Shown here piece by piece: positions 1 through 12,620 of a DNA stretch of 64,000 nucleotides. Numbering within the stretch: the stretch's first letter is position 1; every line of letters begins with the position of its first letter. Position numbers and translations under genes: made by a program. Origin of the DNA: Strigamia acuminata (Eukaryota > Arthropoda > Chilopoda > Geophilomorpha > Linotaeniidae); the NCBI GenBank assembly GCA_949358305.1, contig OX442320.1, forward strand, positions 9,626,259 through 9,690,258, written 5' to 3'. The notes beneath the pieces were generated by a model, which was not told where the DNA came from, made no database searches, and saw nothing but the letters and a program-made list of their open reading frames with translations.

Positions 1-659
1 CTTAAATTTTTCTTAAATTTTTCTTGAATTAAAAAAAAAAAACATTTCAGTCATTCGTATATTTTTAAGCTTAATTATCAAAATCATTTTATTCTTGTGT
101 TAAAAGCCGCAATAAAAAATAATAAAAAGTGTCACGTTGATGTAATGGCGGCCCTGGTTAATAAATTATTCAGGCCGGAATCATTAAGTGTCTTTCCGGT
201 CGCTAGAGGCGCGCTTCGAGAGACCAGCAAGGAAATGGCAGATGGCAAAGAATAAAAAAAAAATAGAAATGTTGAAAAGATACAAAAGTATTTTTTTTTT
301 TGCGTAGAAATCTAATTTTATAGAGGGAAAAAAAATTGGTTTAAAGTAAATTAATGTTTGTATGCAAACTGCACCATACCCAATGCTAAATATAAAAAAT
401 ATGATAAGTAGTTAAATGAAATGGAAAAAGAGAAGAAAAAAAAGCTTTCAAGTAAATTGTGGAAAATCATAAAAAGAATATTTGACAAGAAGAAAAAAAG
501 GCATTGAAGAATGATGTGATAATATTTAGGAATAAAAAAAAAGTATTTATTGTCTAGACATTAAGAAAATAAGTTTTTAAATTGGTAGGATTATATGTGG
601 TTTTAGCGGAGTTTTGCGATTTATTTCAATGGACTGGGATTCTACTGTGGTAAAAGTTG

Positions 660-1160
660 TTTGATGTTTTTGATCAATACAGACATTTATTTTAGTCGTT
701 TTGTTCAATTTAGACATTTATTTTAGTAGCTGCATTCAAAAACTAAAATATTTTGTGTTTTACTTCAATTTTAAACCAAAAATTACATCATTTCCTGTTT
801 AAACCCATGTTAAAACTTAAAATACAATTAAACTAAAATTGTTATTTTAATTTTTGAATGCAGCTAGTGTTTTGTTCAATTTAGACATTTATTTTAGTGT
901 TTTGTTCAATTTAGACATTTATTTTAGTGTTTTGTTCAATTTAGACATTTATTTTAGTGTTTTGTTCAATTTAGACATTTATTTTAGTCGTTGTTCAATT
1001 TAGAAATTATTTTAGTCATTTTGTTCAATTTAGACATTTATTTTAGTGTTTTGTTCAATTTAGACATTTATTTTATTCGTTTTGTTCAATTTAGACATTT
1101 GTTTTAGTCGTTTTGTTCAATTTAGACATTTATTTTAGTCGTTTTGTTCAATTTAGACCC
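660..1160. repeat. 31-bp tandem array, copy 1
   Basis: About a dozen copies of a 31-bp unit containing gttcaatttagacat followed by ttattttagtc. The same unit forms the larger array at 9298-9985. A MITE (728-865) interrupts this array near its start, so the array predates that insertion. Confidence 0.9.
728..865. mobile_element. MITE, 138 bp, inside the 31-bp array
   Basis: Terminal inverted repeats agctgcattcaaaaa / tttttgaatgcagct bound an AT-rich core with no coding capacity. The element is flanked on both sides by agt, consistent with a 3-bp target-site duplication of PIF/Harbinger-like type. A fragment of the same core (the stretch around attttgtgttttacttc, in reverse) is recognisable near 7205-7275. 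Confidence 0.75.
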
Positions 1161-2379
1161 GCGTTGTAATGGATACTTCGTTGAATGAGCATCCCCAGTT
1201 CTATTGGTGCGATGAGTCTGAGCCGTTTAGTTTTGGCAAGTAGGCTTAAATAAATCAAATATAGGCTTAGATTTGTCAAAATAGAAACAAAATCAATAAT
1301 TAATGCACAGATTTTAATCAGCCGGGCATTAATTAGTGAAAAACACACTCGAATTAGTCAAATTTAAGCTTAAACTGCTCGTAATTAGGCTTAAATCAAC
1401 CGATATTAAGCCTACATTTAACTTTAATTTAAATTTCATCTAAAACTAGTATTATACCATCCAAAACAAATAATGACGTGTCATTATTTAATTCCAAAAG
1501 TTACGGCAGTTCTATTTTTCGAATGTCACAACAAACACAAAACCGGAAGTGACGTTTCAAGCGCCAACTGACAAAAAAATCAATAAAAAAAAAAACCACT
1601 CATTCATACGCAACTGTCCTATTTCCATCATTTATTACCCATTTATTAAATTACAAACAATAATAAAAATTGACAAACAACGTCGGGAATACCCGTCGCC
1701 ATGACAACGAATTATTTCCAAATGCATAACGACCGCCATATTTTTGTGATTTTTTTTTTTTTTTTTGAAAAAATGTGATGTTATTTTGTTGCCTATACGT
1801 AAAACCAAACCACACCCTCCAACTCTCGCATTTCAAGCATCATTTATCTTCGTATTCACTGATTAAAGGTCAGAAGGTGTCAGTGCAAATATAAACAGAA
1901 AATGGCGTCACTCGGCTGCGCTGAGGACTTCGTTGAATAAGAAAGGAGATGTTTGAGGATTTCATGCACAAGATGTTTCGGGGGGAGGGAATTTGGTTGT
2001 GGGAAGGAGGATAGGGGGTGGGGTGGCGAGCAATCACGTAAATTGAAGCGAGTCAGCGGGAGACGGGGAAGCGAAACGGTGTCTTATTGCCAATTTAAGC
2101 AGCGACTTCATTATCCCGCCGCAAGGTGTCGTTGCGTCAAAATGCACTGACGTTGAATAGAAAAGCCGTTGATATATCGCTCGTGCGCGTTTATTAACAT
2201 GTTTATTATAGTTATTTTAATGAAGTGCTGTTATGGATGGTTATAATCTGACGTTTGGTGATGGTCGTGTGGTGAAATTGCTGTTGGGTTGTGTTTATGG
2301 GTTAGAGTTTGCATTTTTTTTTTAATTTAATGAGCAAGTGTTGTGATTTTGGTGAAAATAAAATTGTTTTGGGATTGAA

Positions 2380-3860
2380 ATTTTGAAAAACGAGTGATTT
2401 TGATGAAAAATGGAGAAAATACGAGTGATTTTGATTTAAAATGTCTAAAAATGGAGGAAAAATGAATGATTTTGATGAAAAATGGAGAAAAAACCAGTGA
2501 TTTTGATTTAAAATGTCTAAAAATGGAGGAAAAATGAGTGATTTTGATGAAAAATGGAGAAAAAACGAGTGATTTTGATTTAAAATGTCTAAAAACGGAG
2601 GAAAAATGAGTGATTTTGATGAAAAATGGAGAAAAAACCGGTGATTTTGATTTAAAATGTCTAAAAACGGAGGAAAAATGAGTGATTTTGATGAAAAATG
2701 GAGAAAAAACGAGTGATTTTGATTTAAAATGTCTAAAAACGGAGGAAAAATGAGTGATTTTGTTCTATAATGTCTAAAAATGGAGAAAAAATGAGTGATT
2801 TTGATTTAAAATGTCTAAAAATGGAGGAAAAACGAGTGATTTTGATTTTAAATGTCTAAAAATGGAGAAAAAACGAGTGATTTTGATTTAAAATGTCTAA
2901 AAATGGAGGAAAAATGAATGATTTTGATGAAAAATGGAGAAAAAACCAGTGATTTTGATTTAAAATGTCTAAAAATGGAGGAAAAATGAGTGATTTTGAT
3001 GAAAAATGGAGAAAAAACCGGTGATTTTGATTTAAAATGTCTAAAAACGGAGGAAAAATGAGTGATTTTGATGAAAAATGGAGAAAAAACCGGTGATTTT
3101 GATTTAAAATGTCTAAAAACGGAGGAAAAATGAGTGATTTTGATGAAAAATGGAGAAAAAACGAGTGATTTTGATTTTAAATGTCTAAAAATGGAGAAAA
3201 AACGAGTGATTTTGATTTAAAATGTCTAAAAATGGAGGAAAAATGAATGATTTTGATGAAAAATGGAGAAAAAACCAGTGATTTTGATTTAAAATGTCTA
3301 AAAATGGAGGAAAAATGAGTGATTTTGATGAAAAATGGAGAAAAAACCGGTGATTTTGATTTAAAATGTCTAAAAACGGAGGAAAAATGAGTGATTTTGA
3401 TAAAAAATGGAGAAAAAACGAGTGATTTTGATTTAAAATGTCTAAAAATGGAGGAAAAATGAGTGATTTTGATGAAAAATGGAGAAAAAACCGGTGATTT
3501 TGATTTAAAATGTCTAAAAACGGAGGAAAAATGAGTGATTTTGATGAAAAATGGAGAAAAAACGAGTGATTTTGATTTAAAATGTCTAAAAACGGAGGAA
3601 AAATGAGTGATTTTGTTCTATAATGTCTAAAAATGGAGAAAAAATGAGTGATTTTGATTTAAAATGTCTAAAAATGGAGGAAAAACGAGTGATTTTGATT
3701 TTAAATGTCTAAAAATGGAGAAAAAACGAGTGATTTTGATTTAAAATGTCTAAAAATGGAGGAAAAACGAGTGATTTTGATTTAAAATGTCTAAAAATGG
3801 AGGAAAAATGAGTGATTTTGATTTAAAATGTCTAAAAATGGACAATAGTCGAGTGATTTT
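2380..3860. repeat. Higher-order minisatellite (31+41 bp units)
   Basis: About 1.5 kb of alternating sub-units that each begin gagtgattttgat. One sub-unit is about 31 bp (ending gaaaaatggagaaaa), the other about 41 bp (with taaaatgtctaaaaa). Together they make a 72-bp repeat. A distinctive variant with tgttctataatgtct occurs at about 2762 and again at about 3613, so a longer block of about 850 bp has itself been duplicated. Copies decay towards 3860-4130. Confidence 0.9.
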
Positions 3861-5041
3861 GGTCTTAAATGTAGAAAAATTAAGTGATTTTGATTAAGAA
3901 TGTCTAAAATTTGACTGATTTTGATTTAGAAAGTAAAAAGATTGAGTAATTTTTATGTAAAATGTCTAAAAACTGAGTGAATTGTATATAAAATGTCTCA
4001 AACCCGAGTAATTTTGTTTTAAAATGTCTAAAAACCGAGTAATTTAGATCTAAAATGTTTAAAAACCGAGTAATTTTTATCTAAAATGCATAAAAATCGA
4101 GAGATTTTGATCCGAAAATGAACCAAACTCGATATTTTAATCGATACATTTTTAAAAAAAATTAATAAAAATACAACAATAACATTTCCTTTTGCCGATG
4201 GATCATGAATAAGAATTCTTGGTTGTTATGGTGACCGTTGGATGGGATAAACTATTCAAAGTCCAATAACGGAGCTTCTACAAGTGATGTTTAATCTGCG
4301 GCTCAATCCTCTCGCGGTTTACCGGTTCGAGTTCGACTTCTCTGCTCCATATATGCGTCGTGCAGTCAAGTCGACAAACGGGCGGTCAATTTGAATGGGA
4401 AAGCGAAATTAGATTGGCGACGCAGAAAATTGAATTTCATAAAAAGGAAGATTTCACTCGAGATTGTTTACATAAAATTGATTACCAGAGGCGCCACGGC
4501 GCTGTTAAATTGATTAAATCGATTGATTTCAATAAAATTAGCTTACCATAAAATTTTAATAAAAATAATAGTAATGATAATGATAATAATAATAATTATA
4601 TCAAGAAATACAATTTTTGGAGTTTAAAAAGAAGTGACGAATTGAGCATTGAGGGTTCAATCGATTTATTTCCCTTCTTCGGAAGCAATAACGATCAACT
4701 GGAGGGGAAATATCTGAGATGTAAAAGATAAATACTCAATAGGTGCTATAAAAAAAGTCGAAAGCAATATAAATAAATCTGGAATTTTATTTACACTAAA
4801 TTTAGAAATAGTGAACTGAACCGAAAACCGAACCGGTAGAAAAAGCGTAGTTTTTAACCAAAGGTGAATCGGAAATGCAAACTGTTTGCTAAACGGCTTA
4901 AAGTGAAACTTTGAACGCACCAACTGTTTTTTACATTCAAAAAGTTGTGTTTTAAGTGTTTTTGGTGTTTGTGTGTTTGTTTTTGTGTCTTTTAACACAA
5001 CAAAACATAAACACAAACACCTGAATGCCTTTTATACCTTT

Positions 5042-5603
5042 TATACAATAAACTGACACAACGTTGACCTATTTCCAATTGGTTGATCCAGAATACGCCT
5101 AACTGTGGACTATGTTCTACTATGCGGAAAAGTAGTTCTGTGTCGAAGCATCACCTTTGACAATAAAAAAAGTGTTGGTAATCGATCACAATGTCTGGAG
5201 TTTGATTACAATTCCGGTGTCGTGGGCTACTTTTTTGTGCTACTACACCAGTGATAAGGCTGGAGTTAAGTCAACGTTGTATCGGTTTAGAACAGCGGTC
5301 GGCAATAGGCGGACTGCGGAAGGTCGAAACTTGAACCGCGGTGACGTTTTTCCCTCGGTTTCTTTGGTTTTTCGGTGTTTTTTTTCTTGCTTTTCCTGTT
5401 TTTTTCATGTTTTTTAGGTTTTATTGGTATTTTTTGGGTGGTGTGTGTTTATTGGGGAGTCTATTTGGTTTTTAAGTGTTTTTTCCGTTTTCTAAGGTTT
5501 TTAGTAAGGTTTTTAAGTGTTTTTTTTCTGGACCTCGATAAAAATTTTCAATAGTATCCGAACCCCACTTAAAATTACTTGCCGACCCCTGGTTTAGAGT
5601 ATA
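5042..5603. mobile_element. TATACTC-type MITE carrying a nested hAT-type element
   Basis: The ends are imperfect inverted repeats: tataca...taaactgacacaacg on the left, and cgttgtatcggtttagagtata on the right once the nested element is skipped. The core matches, in reverse orientation, the MITE at 54653-54881, including the segment ccagtgataaggctgg and the stretch around cgatcacaatgtctgg. A second element (5293-5591) has inserted into the right arm. Confidence 0.75.
5293..5591. mobile_element. hAT-type non-autonomous element
   Basis: Ends are CAGCGGTCGGCAA and its near complement TTGCCGACCCCTG, typical of hAT termini. Flanking 8-mers gtttagaa (5285-5292) and gtttagag (5592-5599) are a target-site duplication with one mismatch. 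The interior is T-rich and non-coding. Two relatives lie at 26752-26986 and about 34956-35147. Confidence 0.85.
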
Positions 5604-7369
5604 CTTTCAAATGCACATCACATTGATGTTTTAATAAGGAATGTTTATCAATAGTCTTGAGTCTTGTGTTAATCTAAGGTGCAACTATCCGTCAACGTCT
5701 GCACATGTATGCAAGCAAAAAGTATTGGCGCAAATAGAATTATAATCTGTTGCGTGAAACTTAAAATAAAACCGGTTGAATTTGTGGGGAAAAGAGAATG
5801 TTCAATTTACGCTACAATATATTGTATAAATTGTACATTTCCCTCATTAAACCGAGATAGTTTCACATGTGCAGCTGCCATTTTGGAGACGTTTAATGCG
5901 ATTTTAAGTTTCCTTAATCCTCCCCGCAGGAGCTTTAAAGAAGCAAGGAAAAATCGGCTTTGGACCTCGTGAAAAGAAATCCAACTGATATTTTTTTCAA
6001 CACTTCCCGAACCACACCAATCACCGTATAAATCAAGAAAAATAACCTGGAAAGTTTTATAATTACCATTTGGTAATGCCGGGTTTTAGTTTTTCCAGCC
6101 CAAACAACCGAAATGACGTCGCCCAGCACGCGTAGATCGCGCAGAAAAGCATATTTACAAACTGCAGGCGCTACAGGAATATTTGCGGCCAGAAGCGACT
6201 AATGCTGCTATGTTCGTTTCCCTGCATAACTTTGTTGTTTTTATTATTGACAGCGCCCCCTAGTTGGACCTACGAATAAACATGGATGCCGTTTGAGCTA
6301 TTGATGCATTAGTCATTCTTGGCCACGAAACAGGAATTCCGGAAGCACAGGGAATCCTGAAAAGACAACAAAAGAGACTAAAAACGTGGCAAAACACAAA
6401 CAAAACCAACTATCACCCGGCAAACGTATTGAATTTAAAACTGTGCGTTTCCTTTTCACAAGTTGTTAAGAAAAAGAATTAAGAATAAGGATTGTTACAT
6501 GTGGCAACCCCAAATCGCACGTAACAGTATGCAGACGTGGAAAAGGAGCCGCAAATTCGACAAATCAAGCAAAATCACGTCAAAACGACGTCCAAAGTTG
6601 GATTTTTTCGCGCGAGTTTGAATAATTGCAGAGAAAAACTCGGGCGGAATGAATGGGGATTTGGGTGTCGACTCGCTGCACTCATTTGCAGACGTAACGG
6701 GCTTAAGAGCGGTTGAAAAAAGAGGCGGGAAGTTGCAATTCCGAGCAGCAGATAACAACGGCTTGAGAGGAAGGGAAAAACTATTTGATGCCGTCGTTGC
6801 TATGGAGACTCGCGAGGTCACCTTGGCTAACACTTTTATGCAGGTGCACTGGTTTTGGATCGGTCGAGGGTCGTGTCACCTCCGTCCACTATTATTTTAT
6901 TAGTGTCCAACCACTTCCGCGGATGATGGGGCTGTGCAATGAGTTGCTATGGCAACCGAGATGATATTCGCGTACATATCGCTTCATTCCAGCCGCGCGG
7001 CAAAGCCCCCCCACAAATTAGCGCAAATCTCCAATAAATAATTAGGTTAATGAGGGATTTGGGATAATATATATTTGTTTGTTTGTTTTTGCGTCGATAT
7101 GATTTATATATAAATAAAACCATTCGTAACGTCGAAACAAAAATACGATTTTAGTTTACGTGTATTTTAAGTTTAAATTTTGATTTATTACAATAATTGT
7201 CATGAATGTAGTTTAATTTAATAAATTGGAAAGGAAATGATGTCATTTTTGTTTTAAAATTGAAGTAAAACACAAAATATTTTTTTTTATTTATTTATTT
7301 TTGTTTTGCAATTTCATTTTGCTGCGTTTCCGCTTGATCACTTTGTCTATTCGCATTTTCTTTGATCCG

Positions 7370-7616
7370 CCACCGCTCCACGTGTGGCGCTGCGCGTCAA
7401 TGCCCCCATCCCCCTCCCCCCCCGCTCTCTCGACACCAATCGGCGCGCTTCAGTTTGATTCTGGGCCGCGTGGCGGCGTCATCCCGACCCCCTCTTTTGC
7501 CTTTTTTACCTGGGCCCCTCTTTGCAACAGGTTGAGGACTCATTTCCGTCCTTGATTTTCTCGACCGTCCACAATGAGCTTCTCCCTAATTGTACGATGA
7601 CTTGCTCGCGACGACT
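7370..7616 (+). promoter_or_regulatory. GC-rich, CpG-containing putative promoter
   Basis: This stretch is clearly richer in G+C and CpG than the surrounding DNA, with CCCC runs and cgcgtggcggcgtc. It lies immediately before an ATG that opens a 33-codon frame ending in a good donor site. I infer a promoter for a distal first exon. No TATA box is evident. Confidence 0.4.
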
Positions 7617-7715
7617 ATGTCCACTGCCCAAGCAGCCGCAGCTGGTAAAAGAAGTCACGTGATCGATGTAAGACCCGATGGAGAAATGGACGCTTTGTTG
7701 TTAGGAAGGACCAAG
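7617..7715 (+). CDS. Candidate distal first exon (phase 0) of the peptidase gene
   Basis: ATG opens 33 codons (MSTAQAAAAGKRSHVIDV, continuing to DALLLGRTK) and ends at the donor AAG|gtaaga in phase 0. An earlier donor, GAT|gtaaga at 7668, is also in phase 0. The membrane-anchor exon at 32245 needs a phase-0 partner, so this could be a long alternative N-terminus. Vertebrate DPP6 and DPP10 use several alternative first exons in just this way. It lies 24 kb upstream, so it could equally be the first exon of another transcript. There is no direct evidence of splicing. Confidence 0.4.
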
Positions 7716-8439
7716 GTAAGAAAATGTGGAAATGCGATGGGAAGTGATTGACCACTCGAGATGGTCAAGTGGGAGTTTTTTGGTGGTCAGTCTTGGAGTG
7801 GACGCTCAATATTTGATTGTGTGGACGGTATGGTGCGGAGACGTGGTAATCCTCGGCTGAATTGTGCCCGACGTAATATTCCTTGGGCTTAGTTTGCCAT
7901 TTGCTGGGACATGGGAACTGTCAGTAGAGCTGTTAATGGCTTTCCGATCTGATGGCGCCATTAGATTAACATGGGATTCTTTTTATGGTTGTGTGGATGG
8001 AGAGGAGAGATGAAGTCTGGTCAAGTTTCAATTGTAGGAGAGAGAGGGAATGGGGGTTTGAATTGGAGTTATTGTTGGTTTGGTGATGATGGAAGGGAAT
8101 GGGGTTTGAATGTTTGATTGGGGTGGGTTTGGTGTTGTTTTTGGTTGGGGGGGCAAAGTTGGATGGTAGCGAAAGAGCAGGTTGATGCTTTTGTTGTTAT
8201 CTGATGTAATGCACTTGCAATTAATTGAATTGCTTGTTATCATGATTACAGTTGTTATTATTGTGGAAAATGTGGTGGCTGTTGTTTTATTTTTGCTTTT
8301 CATTGGACAAACAAGTCCAATGAAAAGAAAAATTTGCTTTTTTATTCTTCGTTGTTGTTTTATTTTTTTGTTTTATTGTTTTGTTTTTGATTGATTGCTT
8401 TTTGTTGATGTATAATGATATTGTTCGGTTACAATGAGT

Positions 8440-8521
8440 TGTATACAATTATTGTTTTGTTTTTGTTTTATTGTTTTGTTTTGTTTTTGTTTTATTGTTT
8501 TGTTTTGTTTTTGTTTTATTG

Positions 8522-8552
<31 letters not shown>

Positions 8553-8620
8553 TGTTTTATTGTTTTGTTTTGTTTTTGTTTTTGTTTTATTGTTTTGTTT
8601 TGTTTTGTCTGTGTCAAAAT
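8440..8620. repeat. Low-complexity (gtttt)n repeat
   Basis: A tract of gttttgttttattg-type units. It keeps frames open on both strands, giving Phe/Leu-rich and Lys/Gln-rich translations that I regard as artefacts. A long poly-T tract follows at about 8861-8893. Confidence 0.85.
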
Positions 8621-8856
8621 GTTTTTTTTCTTGGCTTCTTTGTTGTTGTGTTTTTAAGAAGAAAGGTTGGGATTTCTTTCGGGAAAACACAATATTTCTG
8701 TTTTTTCGTCTGATTTTACCTTTAACCTTTAATTATGTCGATTTCATGAGTTTCAGTTAGCAAAGAAAGGAAATGATGAAACCGGAAATTGTTACTTAAA
8801 TTGAATATACACGCTAGGAATGAAAGAAAGAAAAAAAAAATTGTTTTTTGAAGTTT

Positions 8857-8894
<38 letters not shown>

Positions 8895-9226
8895 TTGTTG
8901 TGTTTTTTTTGTGAAATTTATAAAATGAGATTTCAAGGTTTTGAACACCGCGAAATCACCTGTGCTGGAGTAAGCAAATTGATCCTTTAATTTAAAAATA
9001 TAATTAAAAAAAAAAAGAAATGTGCGAATAAATGGAATCCAATCAATACAAGTACAAGTTCTTTTAATGAACTCTCGTCGCCATGGAAGCCAGTTTTCTT
9101 TGATCTCGAGCAAAACGCCAAAAATTCCAACCATTTAATGAGATTTAGCATCGCCAGAAGAAAAACACAAATAAAAATCCAATCAAACACCAATAACCCT
9201 TAAAAAGTGTTGTGTATTGGAAATAT

Positions 9227-10030
9227 AGTACAAAAGCACTTAGGAAATGCTCTAATAGAACGTGGGTGTTCTATTGATATCCCTGCATTTTTTTTAAGTG
9301 TTTTTGATCAATTTAGACATTTATTTTAGTCGTTTTGTTCAATTTAGACATTTATTTTAGTCGTTTTGTTCAATTTAGACATTTATTTTAGTCGTTTTGT
9401 TCAATTTAGACATTTATTTTAGTCGTTTTGTTCAATTTAGACATTTATTTTAGTCGTTTTGTTCAATTTAGACATTTATTTTAGTCGTTTTGTTCAATTT
9501 AGACATTTATTTTAGTCGTTTTGTTCAATTTAGACATTGATTTTAGTCATTTTGTTCAATTTAGACATTGATTTTAGTCATTTTGTTCAATTTAGACATT
9601 TATTTTAGTCGTTTTGTTCAATTTAGACATTGATTTTAGTCGTTTTGTTCAATTTAGACATTGATTTTAGTCATTTTGTTTAATTTAGACATTTATTATA
9701 GTCGTTTTGTTCAATTTAGACATTTATTTTAGTCGTTTTGTTCAATTTAGACATTTATTTTAGTCGTTTTGTTCAATTTAGACATTGATTTTAGTCATTT
9801 TGTTCAATTTAGACATTGATTTTAGTCATTTTGTTCAATTTAGACATTTATTTTAGTCGTTTTGTTCAATTTAGACATTGATTTTAGTCGTTTTGTTCAA
9901 TTTAGACATTGATTTTAGTCGTTTTGTTCAATTTAGCCACTGATTTTAGTCGTTTTGGTTAATTTAGACGTTAATTTAGACACGTTGAACGGGCATCCCG
10001 TGTTTTATTAGAGCAAACTGCACTTGTACT
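9227..10030. mobile_element. TIR element with an internal 31-bp satellite array
   Basis: The outer parts are imperfect inverted repeats. The left begins agtacaaaagcac and contains gctctaatagaacgtggg; the right ends with the complement, cccgtgttttattagagc then gcacttgtact. Between them (9298-9985) lie about 22 copies of the 31-bp unit also seen at 660-1160, with variants cattgatttt and catttatttt interspersed. The structure resembles known mobile elements that carry a central tandem array. There is no coding sequence. Confidence 0.65.
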
Positions 10031-12540
10031 AGAATTTTTTTAAGTTAGGTCGTCAGGTGTATTGCAGATCGCAGCTGCGTTTTGACAGATGCGAAAGGTG
10101 AGATGAGAGAAACAGAGGATCGTATAGGAAACAGAATCCAAATCTGAAATGAAATCGATCACGAGTCAATAGAAGCAGTTGCTAGGCGACGGAACGTGTT
10201 GCTGTTGGCAACAAGAGGTTTTTAAATAGTTTGTTGATAATAATTTTGAAATAAACGAGGCGAGATAAGAAACGGGTGCACTTGATGTTTTGGTATATTT
10301 CCACGCCAATGGATGGGCCGCCGTGTCGAATAAGAAGAGGATGAAGCGCCGTTTACCACTTGATATCACGGTTTCGAGGCTCGGGGTTAATTACCGTCCG
10401 CGAGCGACATTTTGTCATTTTGTCTGTCTTCATGGAAGATACATTCAAGAATAAATATTGATTGAGTTTATGGATAAAAGCGGGATTTATCAATGGCTCA
10501 TTTTTCACGTGTCAGGGTTTGCTTCACTGTTATCGCTAATGTCGTGCGAATTGTGACATCATTAATGGATGTGACACGTGGCGTCTTTAAGTACTTTATG
10601 TATTTTTAATACAAAAAAGACGAAGAGAGGATTGATATGAGCGAGGGAGTTGAAGGGGTAGTTGCTTGATATTAAAGGGCCCCCTGGTTCACATTTTAAA
10701 TACAAAATGCATCTTTTGAGATAAAAATTAATTTTTTTTGTTAAAAAATGCATCGTTTTGCATTTTTTCAGCTCAAAATGAATTTCTTTCTCATAAAAAT
10801 GCATTATTTTTGCCTACAAATGCATTATTTTTTGCTTGAAAATGAAGATGTTGTTTTCAGAATGTTCATAGGCCCCTCGTCATAAGCTTAGTACTCATAA
10901 GATCATCTGTTAACAGAAGTGTATGCCCACAGACTTTTCTGTGTGTATAGACTTGACAGAATAGTCTATCGGAATCATTTAGTAGCAGAACATGTGCCAG
11001 TCTGCGTATGGTATTATCCCGCATTAAGCAGCATGCTGCTACAGCGCGGGTTTGACCAGAATGCCAGAAAATTCCATCTATACTGGGATTTTTACCGGCA
11101 TTTTAGTGGCATTTGTAAGTGAAATTTCCAAAAGTTGGTAATTCCACTTGTAGGTAAATTTTTTAGATTTGGAGAGGCCAAGAACTCATGTATTTAGATA
11201 GATTTAATGAAATATTTTTTTGCATATTTAACTGAAAGTACGATTAAACTCATCGATATTTTATGTCAGAAATACAAGGAGACCAGAAACTAAGGATTCT
11301 AGGGCTGCCTGGGTTGTTTGAATGAACTATCCATCGATCTGTTGAATTACATTTCCATTTAACAAGCTTTCAGAAACTATTTTGAACTTTATTCAATTTA
11401 ATTTCTTTACATCAAATCGTACTTGTAAGACAGTGAAAGAAGCTTTTGGACTGTGCTTTTGTTGGAGTCTTGGGTAGTGTTAAAGTGAAGTGTTAATGCA
11501 GCTGACAAGCAATCAGGGGATCTGTGGTTCAGAGGGGCCTCGTGCACAATCAAGGTCCTCCTAGGTGTCTCGTGCCCGCATCAACGCAGGAAAGAAAGAT
11601 GTGGAACTGATAGAATCCAGTTGTTATCTCTTGAAAGCAAAACTTTAATCTTCGCTGATGTTCACAACAATTGCCATGGGTAAAAGATGCTAATTAATTG
11701 AATTACATATAGACAAAGAAAGGTTTGTTTCCAAGGTGTGTTTAACCCTTCCAACCTTAAGATGGGTCATTTTGTGACCCCATTTTAAAAAAATCATTAT
11801 TTTTATGTGAAATAATTTTTTTTTTTATCTGATCTTTGCTGACTATTCCTTTCAAACATCAGTAGACACTATAACACAATTGGAATTTTTTTAATTTTTC
11901 AATTTTATCTGCAATTTGAACTAAAAGATTAACTGGGTCAAAAAAGACCCATCTTAGGAGTCTAAAGGACATAAATCATGATCACCAGCAGGCTCCGCTA
12001 ATGTCAATCATGTCCACCACGTCCATATGGCGTTCACTACATGAAGAGTCAATCTAACCCCGTTAGCTAGATGTTCGGAATTCCCTAAAACCCGGATTTT
12101 GCGCATGTGCAGAATCTTGGTCAAAAAATGCCCATCCTAGGGAGAGAGGGGAGACCAATACTTTTGGGTTGGAAGGGTTAATTTCATTTATCCTGTTGTT
12201 TGCAAAACTTTCTAAACCTGCAAACAGTTAAATTTAATGCTATTTTCTTCTTGGCATACTTTTTGGGCTTGAGTAAGGGAATTAGCCTTATCCCTCGTTT
12301 CTGTCGAGTGCACAAAGATCTTCGAGTAAAGTTCAATTGACTTGCGTCACTTGGAATTGAATTTTCTTAATTAAAGATGATGTATGTTTGAGGACATTGT
12401 GAACTTCATCTGACACTGCATGTTCAAGTCTTTTTCACTTAATTAAGATGGTTAAGATAAATTCTGGCATCGAATTGTCACTTAAGAATGATTATGACAT
12501 AAAAGACATCATTTTATATCCTAAACGGCTCACATTGCCA
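10031..12540. other. Non-coding stretch, no gene recognised
   Basis: AT-rich sequence with short unrelated open frames only. About 10730-10860 contains a short series of aaaatgcat-type units. Nothing here resembles a coding exon or an RNA gene. Confidence 0.5.
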
Positions 12541-12549
12541 ATCATCTGT

Positions 12550-12620
12550 TGCCGTTAGAACGGAGAAGTCAAGCGTAATTGCATCTGGGCAGTACATGGA
12601 TGGGTGACCTCCTTGTCTGA
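12550..12620 (+). repeat. 5S rRNA-derived fragment (SINE3-like or pseudogene)
   Basis: The stretch cggagaagtcaagcg followed by gcagtacatggatgggtgacc matches the internal promoter and 3' half of metazoan 5S rRNA (consensus ...GTTAAGC..., GTACTTGGATGGGTGACC). The 5' half and the expected 3' end are absent or diverged, so this is not a functional 5S gene. It may be the head of a 5S-derived SINE or a stray pseudogene. Confidence 0.55.

Larger units (their letters stand above)
1..7370. other. Repeat-rich non-coding region
   Basis: No open reading frame here has codon structure, splice context or a recognisable domain. The content is simple AT-rich DNA, two tandem arrays (about 660-1160 and 2380-3860), a small MITE at 728-865, and a composite transposon at 5042-5603. 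The stretch at 6490-7000 is less AT-rich and has open frames on both strands, but neither resembles a known protein. It may be intergenic DNA or far-upstream sequence of the peptidase gene. Confidence 0.6.

Noticed and set aside
4321-4350. Possible tRNA B box (ggttcgagttcgac)
   Set aside because: No A box, acceptor stem or cloverleaf could be built around it.
8373-8760. Phe/Val-rich and Lys/Gln/Thr-rich frames of 80-108 aa
   Set aside because: Low-complexity (gtttt)n repeat read in several frames.
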